A DNA stretch of 64,000 nucleotides from an uncultured Clostridium sp. (lineage in GTDB: Bacteria > Bacillota > Clostridia > Lachnospirales > Lachnospiraceae), in the NCBI GenBank assembly GCA_902496665.1, contig CABVBU010000002.1:62001-126000 (forward strand). Reading direction: 5' to 3'. The notes beneath the pieces were generated by a model. That model had not been told where the DNA came from, searched no databases, and saw only the letters and a list, made by a program, of their open reading frames with translations. Position numbers and translations under genes: made by a program. Of the stretch, positions 26,345-35,255 are shown piece by piece. Within the stretch, counting starts at the first letter, position 1; each line of letters starts with the position of its first letter.

Positions 26345-26373
26345 TTGCTTTAATTTTATATCTTGATTATAGT
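26345..26373 (+). promoter_or_regulatory. Promoter of the yfcC-M28-M20 operon
   Basis: TTGCTT (26345-26350) and TATAGT (26368-26373) are separated by 17 bases. AT-rich partial dyads just upstream (26312-26344, with ATATTAA and ATATTAAA elements) could be LysR binding sites. Confidence 0.65.
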
Positions 26374-26409
26374 CTAAGAAAGAATACAAATCAAGGAAGG
26401 ATTGGAAGT

Positions 26410-27804
26410 ATGAAACCATTAAAAGAAAAAAAGCCTTTTCAGGCGCCGCACACATTTGTGATCCTTGTAGCGCTGATCCTTCTGGCAGTCGCAGCCACCT
26501 ATGTTGTGCCTGCCGGAGAGTATACCCGATACACGGATGAGGCAACAAACAGAACGCTGGTGGAAGCGGGGAGCTTCCATTATGTCGAATCTCATCCGGT
26601 CAGCTTTTTAGCCGTTCCGGCACTGATCTACAGGGCGATCGTAAAGGCGGCAAGTACAGTTACGTTTATCCTTATCATCGGCGGATCCTTTGAGATCATC
26701 ACATCCACAGGGATCCTCACAGTTCTCTGTAAGAAGATGGCGAAAGCCTTCCGCGGCCGTGAGTATTTTGTGATCCCTGCATTTCTGCTGTTGTTTTCTG
26801 TTTTTGGAACGACGATGGGAATGTCTGCTGAGGTCATGATCTTTGTGCCGATCGGAATTGCCCTCGCGGCATCTCTGGGACTTGACAAGGTGACAGGTAC
26901 CGCGATGATCGCTATGGGCGCTGCATCCGGATTTACAGCCGGAATCCTGAATCCCTTCAATGTCGGTGTTGCTCAGGATATTGCGGAGATCCCGATGTTT
27001 TCCGGTATGGGTTACCGCATTTTTATTCTCGGGGTTCTTCTGGTGATCGATACGGTCTACATTACCTGGTACGCAAAGCGCGTGAAAGCGGACCCGACAA
27101 AGAGTATCATTTACGGAGAGCCGGATGATCAGGAATTTGTTTTCGATGATACAGAAGAAGCGGTGACCCTAACCCATGGCCTGACTCTGGCAGTGATCGT
27201 AGCAGGCTTTGCAGTCCTGATCTATGGACTCAGTAAGCTCGGGTGGTATTTTGAGGAGATGTCTGCGATCTTCATCGCGATGGGTGTGCTCTGCGGTATC
27301 GTGAACCGCTATAGCCCAAACAAGATCGCCGCTACGTTCGGAAACGGAGCGAAAGGAATCGTTGTGGGAGCTTTGATCGTCGGTATTGCCCGCGGTGTTG
27401 AGCTTGCTTTATCTGACGCAATGATCCTTGACACCATCGTCCATGCGATCGCAAGTATCGTAAACATTCTTCCGCAGTCCTTAAAAGCCATCGGAATGTT
27501 CCTTGCACAGTCACTTGTCAACTGTGTGATCACCTCCGGTACCGGACAGGCTGCGGTTACCATGCCGCTTATGGTACCGGTTGCGGATCTGATCGGTATC
27601 ACGAGACAGACAGCCGTTCTTGCGTTCCAGCTCGGAGACGGATTTTCAAACTCTGTTCTTCCGACATCCTCCGCGCTGATGGGTTATCTCGTCGTTTCGA
27701 AGATCCCGTATGTAAAATGGTTAAAATTCATGATGCCGTTATTCCTGATCTGGACATTCTTCGGATGTCTGTTCATGCTTGGGGCACTCATGATCGGCTA
27801 TTAA
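26410..27804 (+). CDS. YfcC family membrane transporter
   Basis: The 464-residue protein has about 11-12 membrane segments and belongs to the YfcC family, related to the C4-dicarboxylate anaerobic carriers and often annotated as a basic amino acid antiporter. Features include VVPAGEYTRYTDE (about residues 35-47), the conserved GMSAEVMIF stretch (about 137-145) and VITSGTGQAAVTMPLM (about 376-391) in the second half. It is the first gene of the operon next to the LysR gene, so it probably imports the operon's substrate (inference). Confidence 0.9.
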   Translation: MKPLKEKKPFQAPHTFVILVALILLAVAATYVVPAGEYTRYTDEATNRTLVEAGSFHYVESHPVSFLAVPALIYRAIVKAASTVTFILIIGGSFEIITSTGILTVLCKKMAKAFRGREYFVIPAFLLLFSVFGTTMGMSAEVMIFVPIGIALAASLGLDKVTGTAMIAMGAASGFTAGILNPFNVGVAQDIAEIPMFSGMGYRIFILGVLLVIDTVYITWYAKRVKADPTKSIIYGEPDDQEFVFDDTEEAVTLTHGLTLAVIVAGFAVLIYGLSKLGWYFEEMSAIFIAMGVLCGIVNRYSPNKIAATFGNGAKGIVVGALIVGIARGVELALSDAMILDTIVHAIASIVNILPQSLKAIGMFLAQSLVNCVITSGTGQAAVTMPLMVPVADLIGITRQTAVLAFQLGDGFSNSVLPTSSALMGYLVVSKIPYVKWLKFMMPLFLIWTFFGCLFMLGALMIGY

Positions 27805-27822
27805 AGCGGAGGAAAAGAGAAC

Positions 27823-29571
27823 ATGCAGGATTTTGAAGTGAAGGAGCGCTTAAGAGAACATCTGGAATACCTTTGTTCATTCGACAAGCTTTCCGGTGAA
27901 CCCGAGGCGTATCGCGCAGTCGAGTATATACTTGATGTATTGGAGAAATCCGGGATCTCCTGCCATGAGGAGGATTTTCCGGCTTATCTGAGCAATCCGG
28001 TGAGCAGTGTCCTTATCGCAGATGGTGAGGAGTTCCCATGTCGTCCAAGGTCTTTCTCGGAGAGCACAAAAGGGGGGATTGAGGTCTCACTGATCTACGA
28101 TCCCGGAACAAAAACGGAGGTCTCCCTTTCAGAGCAGAAGCGTTTTATGGAAAAAGTTGCCGGAAAGCTTGTCCTCGGGTATGGGTTTGATGAGCGTTAC
28201 GCAAAATTGCTGGAGCAGCATGGAGCGGCCGGGTGGATCCAGATCTGGACCTCCGACGAGGACGCGGTCCATGAGGACACGGTAAGTCCTGTCTGGGGAA
28301 CTCCGGATATGGATTCGTCTCTGTTCCAGTTAAGGATGCCGGTGGTCGCTGTCTCAAAGCCCTGCGGGGAGAAACTGATCCGGAAGCTGAAAACATATGA
28401 GGCAGAGGGAAAACAGCTTTTTGCGCAGCTTTCCAGCGAGGTGGACACATGCGTAAAAAACGTTGCGCTGCCGATCGCCGAGATCCCCGGAAAGAGCAGG
28501 GATTTTGTCCTGCTCTCCGGTCACTATGATACCTGGTACCGCGGCGCTTTTGACAACTGCACGGCAAATGCGCTGGCTCTGGAGCTTGCGCGTTATATGA
28601 AGGAACATCAGGATGAGCTGTTCTATTCCCTGCGGATCGCCTGGTGGCCGGGACATTCCAACGGACGCTATATGGGATCCACCTGGTATTGTGATCACCA
28701 CTGGGATGAGCTTGAGGAGCACTGTATCGCCCACCTGAATCTTGACCTTCTGGGATCAAAAGGAGCAGACCACACGCTTGCGATCCGGACAGCGGGGCTT
28801 GAGGGTGAGGAATGGCTGAAAGAGCAGGTACGGAAGGTGGATCCGGCGGCTGAAATGATATTTGGCCGCATCGGGCGAGGAGCGGACCAGTCGCTCTGGG
28901 GTGCGGAGATCCCATATCACATCAATCCCCGTTATGAGGCGAAAAAAGAACGAAAACACTCGGATGCTCCGGGTCCCGGCGTGTACTGGTGGCATACGAT
29001 CGACGATACCTTTGACAAGATCGATTTTGACGGGCTTTTGCGGGACGAAAGAGTCGTGGGCGTTCTGCTGTATGAACTCCTCTCGAAGGAGAAGCTTCCT
29101 GCCGACTATCGCGGTTATGCAAGAACCTGGCTCCCATACTTTGAAACGTTGAAAAATTCAGAGGAGCATGAACAGGCGGCTGATGAGATCGAAACGCTTC
29201 TAAAAGAAGTTCTTGATCGTTGTGAAACGCTTGAACATATATGGGGAACGGAGAAGATCGAAGAACACAACCGCCTTTGCCGTCTTGTCGGAGGAGTTTT
29301 CAGCCGTCTTATGCACTCCACAGGCTCCGCGTACGAACAGGATACTTCTTTTGCGTATGGTCCGCTGCAGCTCCTTAAAGCTTCCGCGAAGGCGCTTCCG
29401 GAAAACAGCCCCGCGGATTGGAACCTGTTCTATCAGACGACCTTCGTGAGACAAAGAAACCGGATGGTGACGGAGCTTAGAAAGCTTCTGAAAGAGATTG
29501 ATCTGGAATTCAGGAATGGATCGGATCGCTTTGGATCTTCGTGTAATTGTGACAGGAGAATGGAGATATGA
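27823..29571 (+). CDS. M28 peptidase-like protein with PA-type insert and altered active site
   Basis: The 582-residue protein resembles the M28 metallopeptidase family. It shows GHYDTW (His234, Asp236), AFDN (Asp244), NLDLLG (Asp308) and WWHTIDDTFDKID (His391), which correspond to metal-binding positions, and a segment around residues 110-200 resembling a protease-associated domain. At the position of the usual Glu-Glu pair, the sequence reads GHSNGRYMGS (His278-Ser279), so the catalytic base and one ligand are replaced. It has no signal peptide and is thus cytoplasmic. It may be a divergent peptidase or a metal-binding non-peptidase enzyme. It overlaps the M20 gene by four bases. Confidence 0.8.
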   Translation: MQDFEVKERLREHLEYLCSFDKLSGEPEAYRAVEYILDVLEKSGISCHEEDFPAYLSNPVSSVLIADGEEFPCRPRSFSESTKGGIEVSLIYDPGTKTEVSLSEQKRFMEKVAGKLVLGYGFDERYAKLLEQHGAAGWIQIWTSDEDAVHEDTVSPVWGTPDMDSSLFQLRMPVVAVSKPCGEKLIRKLKTYEAEGKQLFAQLSSEVDTCVKNVALPIAEIPGKSRDFVLLSGHYDTWYRGAFDNCTANALALELARYMKEHQDELFYSLRIAWWPGHSNGRYMGSTWYCDHHWDELEEHCIAHLNLDLLGSKGADHTLAIRTAGLEGEEWLKEQVRKVDPAAEMIFGRIGRGADQSLWGAEIPYHINPRYEAKKERKHSDAPGPGVYWWHTIDDTFDKIDFDGLLRDERVVGVLLYELLSKEKLPADYRGYARTWLPYFETLKNSEEHEQAADEIETLLKEVLDRCETLEHIWGTEKIEEHNRLCRLVGGVFSRLMHSTGSAYEQDTSFAYGPLQLLKASAKALPENSPADWNLFYQTTFVRQRNRMVTELRKLLKEIDLEFRNGSDRFGSSCNCDRRMEI

Positions 29572-30752
29572 ATAAAGAAACAATAAAACAGGCCGTTGCG
29601 CCTTACATGGCAGAGCTTACCCAAATGGCAGACAGGATTTATGATCTGGCGGAGCCGGGGCTTGAGGAAGTCCGCTCCAGTGCGATTCTTACGGATTATC
29701 TGGAAAAAAAGGGATTTCAGATCGAGCGTGGGATCGCGGATCTTCCTACCGCCTTCCGTGCTGTCTATGAACAGGGAAACGGAGGTCCTTCCTTTGGATT
29801 TCTGGCAGAGTACGACGCGCTGAAAGGGATCGGTCATGCCTGCGGTCATCACATGCAGGGACCGTCTGTGATCGGAGCTGCCCTGGCACTTCGGGATCTC
29901 TGTAAGGATCAGCCCTATAAGATCGTGATCTACGGGACACCGGCGGAGGAGACGGTCGGCGGAAAGATCATTATGAAGGAGAAAGGTTGCTTTCAGGATA
30001 TCGATCTTGCACTCATGATGCATGCAGCTCCCAATACCTGCGTCGATGTCCGCTGTATGGCCCTTGAGTGCTATTACGTTACCTTCCATGGAGTAGAATC
30101 CCATGCCGCCATGAGCCCGCACAAGGGGAAGAGCGCCTTTGATGCCGCGCTTCTTTCCTTTCAGGGAATCGAGTTTATGAGGGAGCATGTCCTTGAGGAT
30201 TCCAGAATGCATTACACAATCCTTGACGCCGGCGGTCCATCAAACATCGTTCCGGGAACAGCAAAGGCAGAGTATACACTTCGGTCTTATAGTACGGACT
30301 ACTTAGAGAAGGTCATTGTTCCGAGATTTCAGGACATCATAAAGGGCGCGTGCCTGATGACGGGAACGACCTGTGAGACAGAGAGAAGCTATCCGTTTCA
30401 GGCAAAGATCCCGTGCCTGACCCTGAATGACCTGATCATGGAAAATGCCAGAAAATTTGAGGCACCACAGCTCGCCGGACCGCGTGAAAAGACAGGCTCC
30501 ACGGACTTTGGAAATGTCATGTACGATGTGCCCGGATGCTGCATCCGCACAGCGTTTGTGCCAGAGGGTACCGCGGCGCATTCTCAGGAATATCTCGATG
30601 CGGGAAAGACGGAGCGGGCCCATGAAGCGATCCGGTCCGGTTCGGAGATCCTTGCGGGAACATGCATCGATATGCTTGAACGACCAGAGCTTTTGGAACA
30701 GATCAAAGAGGAGTTTCGGAAGCGGAAACAGGAAGAAACCGCAAAAATATGA
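29568..30752 (+). CDS. M20 family amidohydrolase (AbgB/IAA-amino acid hydrolase type)
   Basis: The 394-residue protein is an M20D-type metal-dependent amidohydrolase. The metal site is seen in GHACGHHMQG (about residues 89-98), PAEETVGGKI (about 125-134) and MMHAAPNT (about 149-156), plus a late STDFGNV stretch (about 312). Relatives split N-acyl amino acids, p-aminobenzoyl-glutamate or related amides. It starts within the stop codon of the M28-like gene (ATGA), indicating tight coupling, and is followed by a CitMHS-type transporter. The substrate is not predictable from sequence. Confidence 0.92.
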   Translation: MNKETIKQAVAPYMAELTQMADRIYDLAEPGLEEVRSSAILTDYLEKKGFQIERGIADLPTAFRAVYEQGNGGPSFGFLAEYDALKGIGHACGHHMQGPSVIGAALALRDLCKDQPYKIVIYGTPAEETVGGKIIMKEKGCFQDIDLALMMHAAPNTCVDVRCMALECYYVTFHGVESHAAMSPHKGKSAFDAALLSFQGIEFMREHVLEDSRMHYTILDAGGPSNIVPGTAKAEYTLRSYSTDYLEKVIVPRFQDIIKGACLMTGTTCETERSYPFQAKIPCLTLNDLIMENARKFEAPQLAGPREKTGSTDFGNVMYDVPGCCIRTAFVPEGTAAHSQEYLDAGKTERAHEAIRSGSEILAGTCIDMLERPELLEQIKEEFRKRKQEETAKI

Positions 30753-30848
30753 CAAAATTGTCATTTTCCAGTCATGAACAATTAAACTGCTGTCTGTAAA
30801 ATATGAATATGTAAGGAATTTAACAAATATCCAGAAAGGAAGATGATT

Positions 30849-32150
30849 ATGACAGCAGCTATTGGTTTTCTGATGATCATCGCGATCGTAGCACTGCTCT
30901 TAAAGGGCAAAATGTCTCCGATCGTGGTACTTGCGGTGATTCCGGTCATTGCAGCTCTGATTCTCGGCTTCTCCCCGGTAGAGGTCATGGACTTCATTGC
31001 GGATGGAATCAAAACCACCACAAGCAATGGTATTTTATTTATCTTTTCAGTAATTTATTTTGGTGTTCTGGCAGACACCGGACTCTTTGACGTTATCGTA
31101 GGCTGGCTGGTAAAAAAAGCCGGCAACAATGTGATCGCGGTCACTGTAGTTACAGCGCTGATCGCAACGATCGCTCATCTGGACGGTACTACAGCTGTCA
31201 CTGTTCTCATTACGATTCCGGCAATGTACCCGGTATATAAGAAGATGAACATTGACTCCCGTATCCTTCTCTGCCTGACAGGTGCCTGCATGGGTGTTAT
31301 GAACCTGCTTCCGTGGGGTGGTCCGACAGCGAGAGCAGCTACAGTACTCGCTATGGATGCCACTGAGTTATGGCACATGCTGATCCCGCTTCAGGTTGTC
31401 GGCCTGATGATGAACATCGTTCTTGCTGTACTTCTCGGCATGGTAGCCATCAAGCATGGTGCCGGCGCCGGAAAGGGCGTAGAGGTAGACTCCGATGAGA
31501 AAGCGAAGAAAGAGGCGGCTGATTTAAGAAAATCCAACGCTTACCTGATCTTCAACTTCTTACTTACAGTAGGTGTGATTGCCCTGTTATCCACAGGTAT
31601 CGGTAAGTCCTATGTAATCTTCATGCTTGGTCTCTGTATCCTTCTGGCTGTCAACTACCCGAACCAGAAGACTCAGGACAAGCTGATCAAGAAGCACGCT
31701 CCGGCAGCCCTGATCATTTCCGCAACACTGTTTGCAGCAGGTGCTATGGTCGGTGTCTTCGACGGAACCGGTATGCTGGAAGCAATGGCAAATGCGATCA
31801 TGGCGATCATTCCGGCAGCTCTTGGAAAGTACGTTCACATTATCTTTGGTATTCTGGCGCTTCCGCTTGGTCTCTGCGTTGGAACAGACGCATACTTCTA
31901 TGGCATCATGCCATTAGTTATGCAGGTAGGCGAAACCTACGGCGTGGCTTCCCTGAATACTGCTCTGACCATGCTGATCGGTAAGAACCTCGCGTTAATG
32001 GTAAGCCCGTTAGTACCGGCAACATACCTTGCGATCGGTCTGACCGGAACAGAGCTGAAAGATCATATGAAATTCAGCATTCCGCCGTACTACATTATCA
32101 GCCTTATCATGCTGGTATTCGGTGTGATTCTTGGCATTGTTGCCATCTAA
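30849..32150 (+). CDS. CitMHS family transporter
   Basis: The 433-residue protein has about 11-12 membrane segments and fits the citrate-metal/proton symporter (CitMHS) and ion-transporter superfamily, with GVLADTGLFDVIV (about residues 72-84), HLDGTTAVTVL (about 109-119) and LPWGGPTARAA (about 154-164). Bacillus CitM and CitH carry metal-citrate complexes; other members carry different carboxylates, so the substrate is open. The second ATG (30849) fits the AAGGA site better than the first (30843). A terminator follows at 32172-32216. Confidence 0.9.
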   Translation: MTAAIGFLMIIAIVALLLKGKMSPIVVLAVIPVIAALILGFSPVEVMDFIADGIKTTTSNGILFIFSVIYFGVLADTGLFDVIVGWLVKKAGNNVIAVTVVTALIATIAHLDGTTAVTVLITIPAMYPVYKKMNIDSRILLCLTGACMGVMNLLPWGGPTARAATVLAMDATELWHMLIPLQVVGLMMNIVLAVLLGMVAIKHGAGAGKGVEVDSDEKAKKEAADLRKSNAYLIFNFLLTVGVIALLSTGIGKSYVIFMLGLCILLAVNYPNQKTQDKLIKKHAPAALIISATLFAAGAMVGVFDGTGMLEAMANAIMAIIPAALGKYVHIIFGILALPLGLCVGTDAYFYGIMPLVMQVGETYGVASLNTALTMLIGKNLALMVSPLVPATYLAIGLTGTELKDHMKFSIPPYYIISLIMLVFGVILGIVAI

Positions 32151-32171
32151 ATGATACATAACGAATGAAAA

Positions 32172-32216
32172 CCCTGTTCTGCAGTACGGATCTTGTACCG
32201 CAGAACGGGATTTTTT
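32172..32216 (+). terminator. Terminator after the CitMHS gene
   Basis: A stem of about 10 bp with one bulge (32172-32182 with 32200-32209) precedes six T residues. Confidence 0.85.
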
Positions 32217-32252
32217 GTTATAATGAAAGAAAAATGACGCAGGAGAAAGTTT

Positions 32253-32945
32253 ATGAATACAGAAAAAATCCTACTGGTGGACGATGAGCGCGCGATCCGG
32301 CTGGCTGTGCGGACCGCCCTGACCCGTGAAGGAATGCAGGTGACGGAGGCAGCCGACGGAAGTGAGGCTCTGGAACTTTTAAAGAAACAACAGTTCCATC
32401 TGGTGATCCTGGACGTAATGATGGAACATGTGGGTGGTTATGATGTGCTGCAGGCAATGCGTGCCGCGGGAGACCACACGCCGGTCATGATGCTGTCGGG
32501 AAAATCCGATGAGATGGATCAGGTGCTGGGGCTGGGCTTTGGCGCGGACAGTTATCTGACAAAGCCGTTTCATACTGCGATCCTGATCCAGACAGCAAAG
32601 GCGCTGATCCGCAGAAGTCAGATCTACAGTCAGGGAGCATCCGGAGACGCCGGGATCCGCAAGGGCCCGTTTGCGGTAGATACTTTAAAGATGGAGTGCC
32701 TGAAAAACGGTGAGCCATTAAATTTTACTGCCAGAGAGATGACCTTGTTCCGATTCCTGATGGAGCATCCGGGACAGGTATTTACGAAGGAACAGCTTTA
32801 TACGCAGGTGTGGAATGAGGCAGTGGTGGATGACAATACCATCACCGTCTATGTGAAACGGATCCGGAACAAGATTGAGGATGACCCAAAGCAGCCCCAG
32901 TATCTGAAGACGGTGCGTGGAATCGGATATATGCTGAATGTGTAA
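32253..32945 (+). CDS. OmpR/PhoB family response regulator
   Basis: The 230-residue protein has an N-terminal receiver with the acidic pair Asp10-Asp11, the phosphorylation site Asp54 in HLVILDVMM, and Lys in SYLTKPF (about residue 105). A C-terminal winged-helix DNA-binding domain follows (LNFTAREMTLFRFLMEHPG, about 152-170). The proline that normally follows the DxxM motif is replaced by Glu (MMEHVGG). It pairs with the histidine kinase 12 bases downstream. Its position after the CitMHS gene suggests, but does not show, that it controls that transport operon. Confidence 0.95.
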   Translation: MNTEKILLVDDERAIRLAVRTALTREGMQVTEAADGSEALELLKKQQFHLVILDVMMEHVGGYDVLQAMRAAGDHTPVMMLSGKSDEMDQVLGLGFGADSYLTKPFHTAILIQTAKALIRRSQIYSQGASGDAGIRKGPFAVDTLKMECLKNGEPLNFTAREMTLFRFLMEHPGQVFTKEQLYTQVWNEAVVDDNTITVYVKRIRNKIEDDPKQPQYLKTVRGIGYMLNV

Positions 32946-32957
32946 GGATAAAGGACA

Positions 32958-35117
32958 ATGAAAAAGACAGAAGAATTCTTAAATCGATGGAAAATGAGGC
33001 TGATGGCAGTTGGGCTGATGATCGCTTTATCCCTTGTAGTGGTGCTTGCAGGCTTCAGATTTTACAGCCGGTACCGGGAGCAGGTGATCCGGACGGAGGA
33101 GAGCCAGCTTTTAACCATGGCGGGAATCGTCGGAAACAACCTCAATTCCTATCTGGAACAGCAGCTGGATGAGATCGAACTGTTTTATTCGCAGCGAGGG
33201 ATCCCGGAACAATGGGCAGAGTCCAATGGGATCAAGCTGCGGACATCATATTTTTTAAAGAAGAATGCAGATGTCTATAACTGGATCACGGTGACGGAGC
33301 CGGACGGGACAAGATTTAAGTACGAATCGGAAAAGGAAGCAGTTCAGGAATCTTCGACGGAGAAACCGATCACTGTGGCGACCGGGAACAAAGATCAGAA
33401 GGCCAGGATCACCGGAAAGGAGATTTCAGACCGGACGGGCTGGTATGAGCTTTATGTTGAGAAGGAAGTTCCTTCCATGTCCGGAATCTGTACCCTTACA
33501 TTTGCCATGGATCTGAAAGCACTGTACGAAAAGATTGTCGCGCCGGTAAAGATCGGTGAAGCCGGATATTCCAGTGTAAAGGATCAGAACATGAATATCA
33601 TCATGCATCATGCGAAGAATCAGATCGGTCTGGAGGCGATTGGCGGGCGGCTCCAGAAATATCCGGATCTTGATCTGAGCAGTCTGGAAGAATGGATCGC
33701 CAGACAGGAAAAAGAAGATTCTGGAACCGGAGTGATCGACACCTATGTATGGGATGATCCGGAATTGACAAAAGTTCGCCGCGTCGTCGCGTTTCAGACG
33801 ATCTCGATCCAGGGAGAACGATGGATCATTAATTCCACACTGCCGGTTCAGGAGCTTTCAGGACCGCTGGAAAGTATGATGACGATGATGATCGGAGTCA
33901 TGGTACCGTATGTCTTGATCCTTGTGGTGGTCACAGTGTTCTTTCTGAGAAACCGTTTTCTGGCGGAATCCCAGCAGAAGGAGATCACATATTTAAAGGA
34001 GATCAATCACGGAATGGAGATGCTGGTCCAGAAGAATAACGAGATCCGGCATTACCAGCGGATCCAGTCTCTGGGAATGATGGCGAGCCACATTGCGCAT
34101 GAATTCAACAATTATCTGACACCGGTGCTGATCTATGCGGAGCTTCTTGAGAATGATGAATCCATTTCTTCCGAGAATCAGGAGATGATCCATGAAATCA
34201 CAAAGTCGGTGGATCAGGCATCGAATCTGTCGAAAGAACTGCTCGCCTTTTCCAGACAGGATACCGGTGTGCGGCTGGAACCACTGAACTTTACAGAAGA
34301 AGTCGGGAATGCGGTGTCCATCGTGCGGCAGCTTGCTCCGGCGGCGATCACGTTGAAAACAGAGATCACGGAGAAACCGTTATATGTCCTGGGACGTAGA
34401 CGGATGGCGGAACACATTCTGATGAATCTCTGTAAGAACGCGTTTCAGGCTATGGAAAAGACGGATAGGAAGGAACTGTGGATCCAGCTGGAGGCAGAGG
34501 GGAACGATACGATCCGTCTGCAGGTATCTGATACCGGCTGCGGAATCGGAGATGACGCCATGCAGAAGATCTTTGAACCGTTCTATACGACGAAAGGTTC
34601 CAGACAGGGTACCGGACTCGGTCTTTCCGTGGTCCAGAATATGGTGACATCGGTCGGCGGAACGATCTGTGTAGAGAGCAGGGCGGGTGAGGGAACAACA
34701 TTTGTCATTGAGATCCCGCAGAGCGGCCCTGAAGTGGAAGCTGACGGCCGGAAACGGCTGAAGCATGTCCAAAAGATCGCCATTGTATCCGGTGAAGAGT
34801 CCGCAAAGACCTGGAAAGCGGCCGCATCTCACAGCCGGAAGACGGTGGATCTGTACGCACACCCGGCGGCCCTTATCGACCGAGTCCAGAAAGATCCGTC
34901 AGCCTATGATCTTCTGATCGCGGAGTACACGCTGCCGACCATGAACGGAATTGAACTGTGCGAGGTAGTCCGCCGCATCAATCCGGAGATCCGCCTGATC
35001 CTGATCGCGGAACAGGGAGGAGCCGATTTCGAATGGTACCTGAATAACGGAATGATCGACCGGTTTATGCTGAAGGACGAGTTCGCGGAGGAATTTGCGG
35101 AGATGTTTGAGGGGTAA
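32958..35117 (+). CDS. Hybrid sensor histidine kinase with degenerate receiver
   Basis: The 719-residue membrane kinase has an N-terminal membrane helix (about residues 13-34), an extracellular region resembling a dCache sensor (about 35-305) and a second helix (about 312-333). A HisKA-like domain with His381 in HIAHEFNNYL and an ATPase domain with GTGLGLSVV (about 555) follow. The C-terminal receiver-like domain (about 605-719) has Glu656 where the phospho-accepting Asp is expected (LLIAEYTLPTMNG), and a SGEE sequence instead of the acidic pair, so it is probably not phosphorylated. It is co-transcribed with the response regulator. Confidence 0.92.
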   Translation: MKKTEEFLNRWKMRLMAVGLMIALSLVVVLAGFRFYSRYREQVIRTEESQLLTMAGIVGNNLNSYLEQQLDEIELFYSQRGIPEQWAESNGIKLRTSYFLKKNADVYNWITVTEPDGTRFKYESEKEAVQESSTEKPITVATGNKDQKARITGKEISDRTGWYELYVEKEVPSMSGICTLTFAMDLKALYEKIVAPVKIGEAGYSSVKDQNMNIIMHHAKNQIGLEAIGGRLQKYPDLDLSSLEEWIARQEKEDSGTGVIDTYVWDDPELTKVRRVVAFQTISIQGERWIINSTLPVQELSGPLESMMTMMIGVMVPYVLILVVVTVFFLRNRFLAESQQKEITYLKEINHGMEMLVQKNNEIRHYQRIQSLGMMASHIAHEFNNYLTPVLIYAELLENDESISSENQEMIHEITKSVDQASNLSKELLAFSRQDTGVRLEPLNFTEEVGNAVSIVRQLAPAAITLKTEITEKPLYVLGRRRMAEHILMNLCKNAFQAMEKTDRKELWIQLEAEGNDTIRLQVSDTGCGIGDDAMQKIFEPFYTTKGSRQGTGLGLSVVQNMVTSVGGTICVESRAGEGTTFVIEIPQSGPEVEADGRKRLKHVQKIAIVSGEESAKTWKAAASHSRKTVDLYAHPAALIDRVQKDPSAYDLLIAEYTLPTMNGIELCEVVRRINPEIRLILIAEQGGADFEWYLNNGMIDRFMLKDEFAEEFAEMFEG

Positions 35118-35132
35118 ACCGAGAATAATCCC

Positions 35133-35161
35133 TTGCGGAAAACAGGAAAATAACGTATAAT
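35133..35161 (+). promoter_or_regulatory. Promoter of the radical-SAM/RNase operon
   Basis: TTGCGG (35133-35138) and TATAAT (35156-35161) are 17 bases apart, about 95 bases upstream of the TIGR03960 gene. Confidence 0.7.
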
Positions 35162-35255
35162 GATGCGGATTGACTGCGTTTTTGCGGGTTTTCGTATCCG
35201 CAATAGGATAGATAGAAACAGCAAACTTTAAATAAGACAGGAAAAACAGGTATTT

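Noticed and set aside
29433..30212. Minus-strand ORF opposite the M20 gene
   Set aside because: Antisense to the metal-binding motifs of a clear amidohydrolase.
32193..32224. Promoter for the response regulator with TATAAT at 32219-32224
   Set aside because: The -10 is good, but the nearest -35-like TTGTAC is 20 bases away and lies inside the upstream terminator, so the call is too weak to list.
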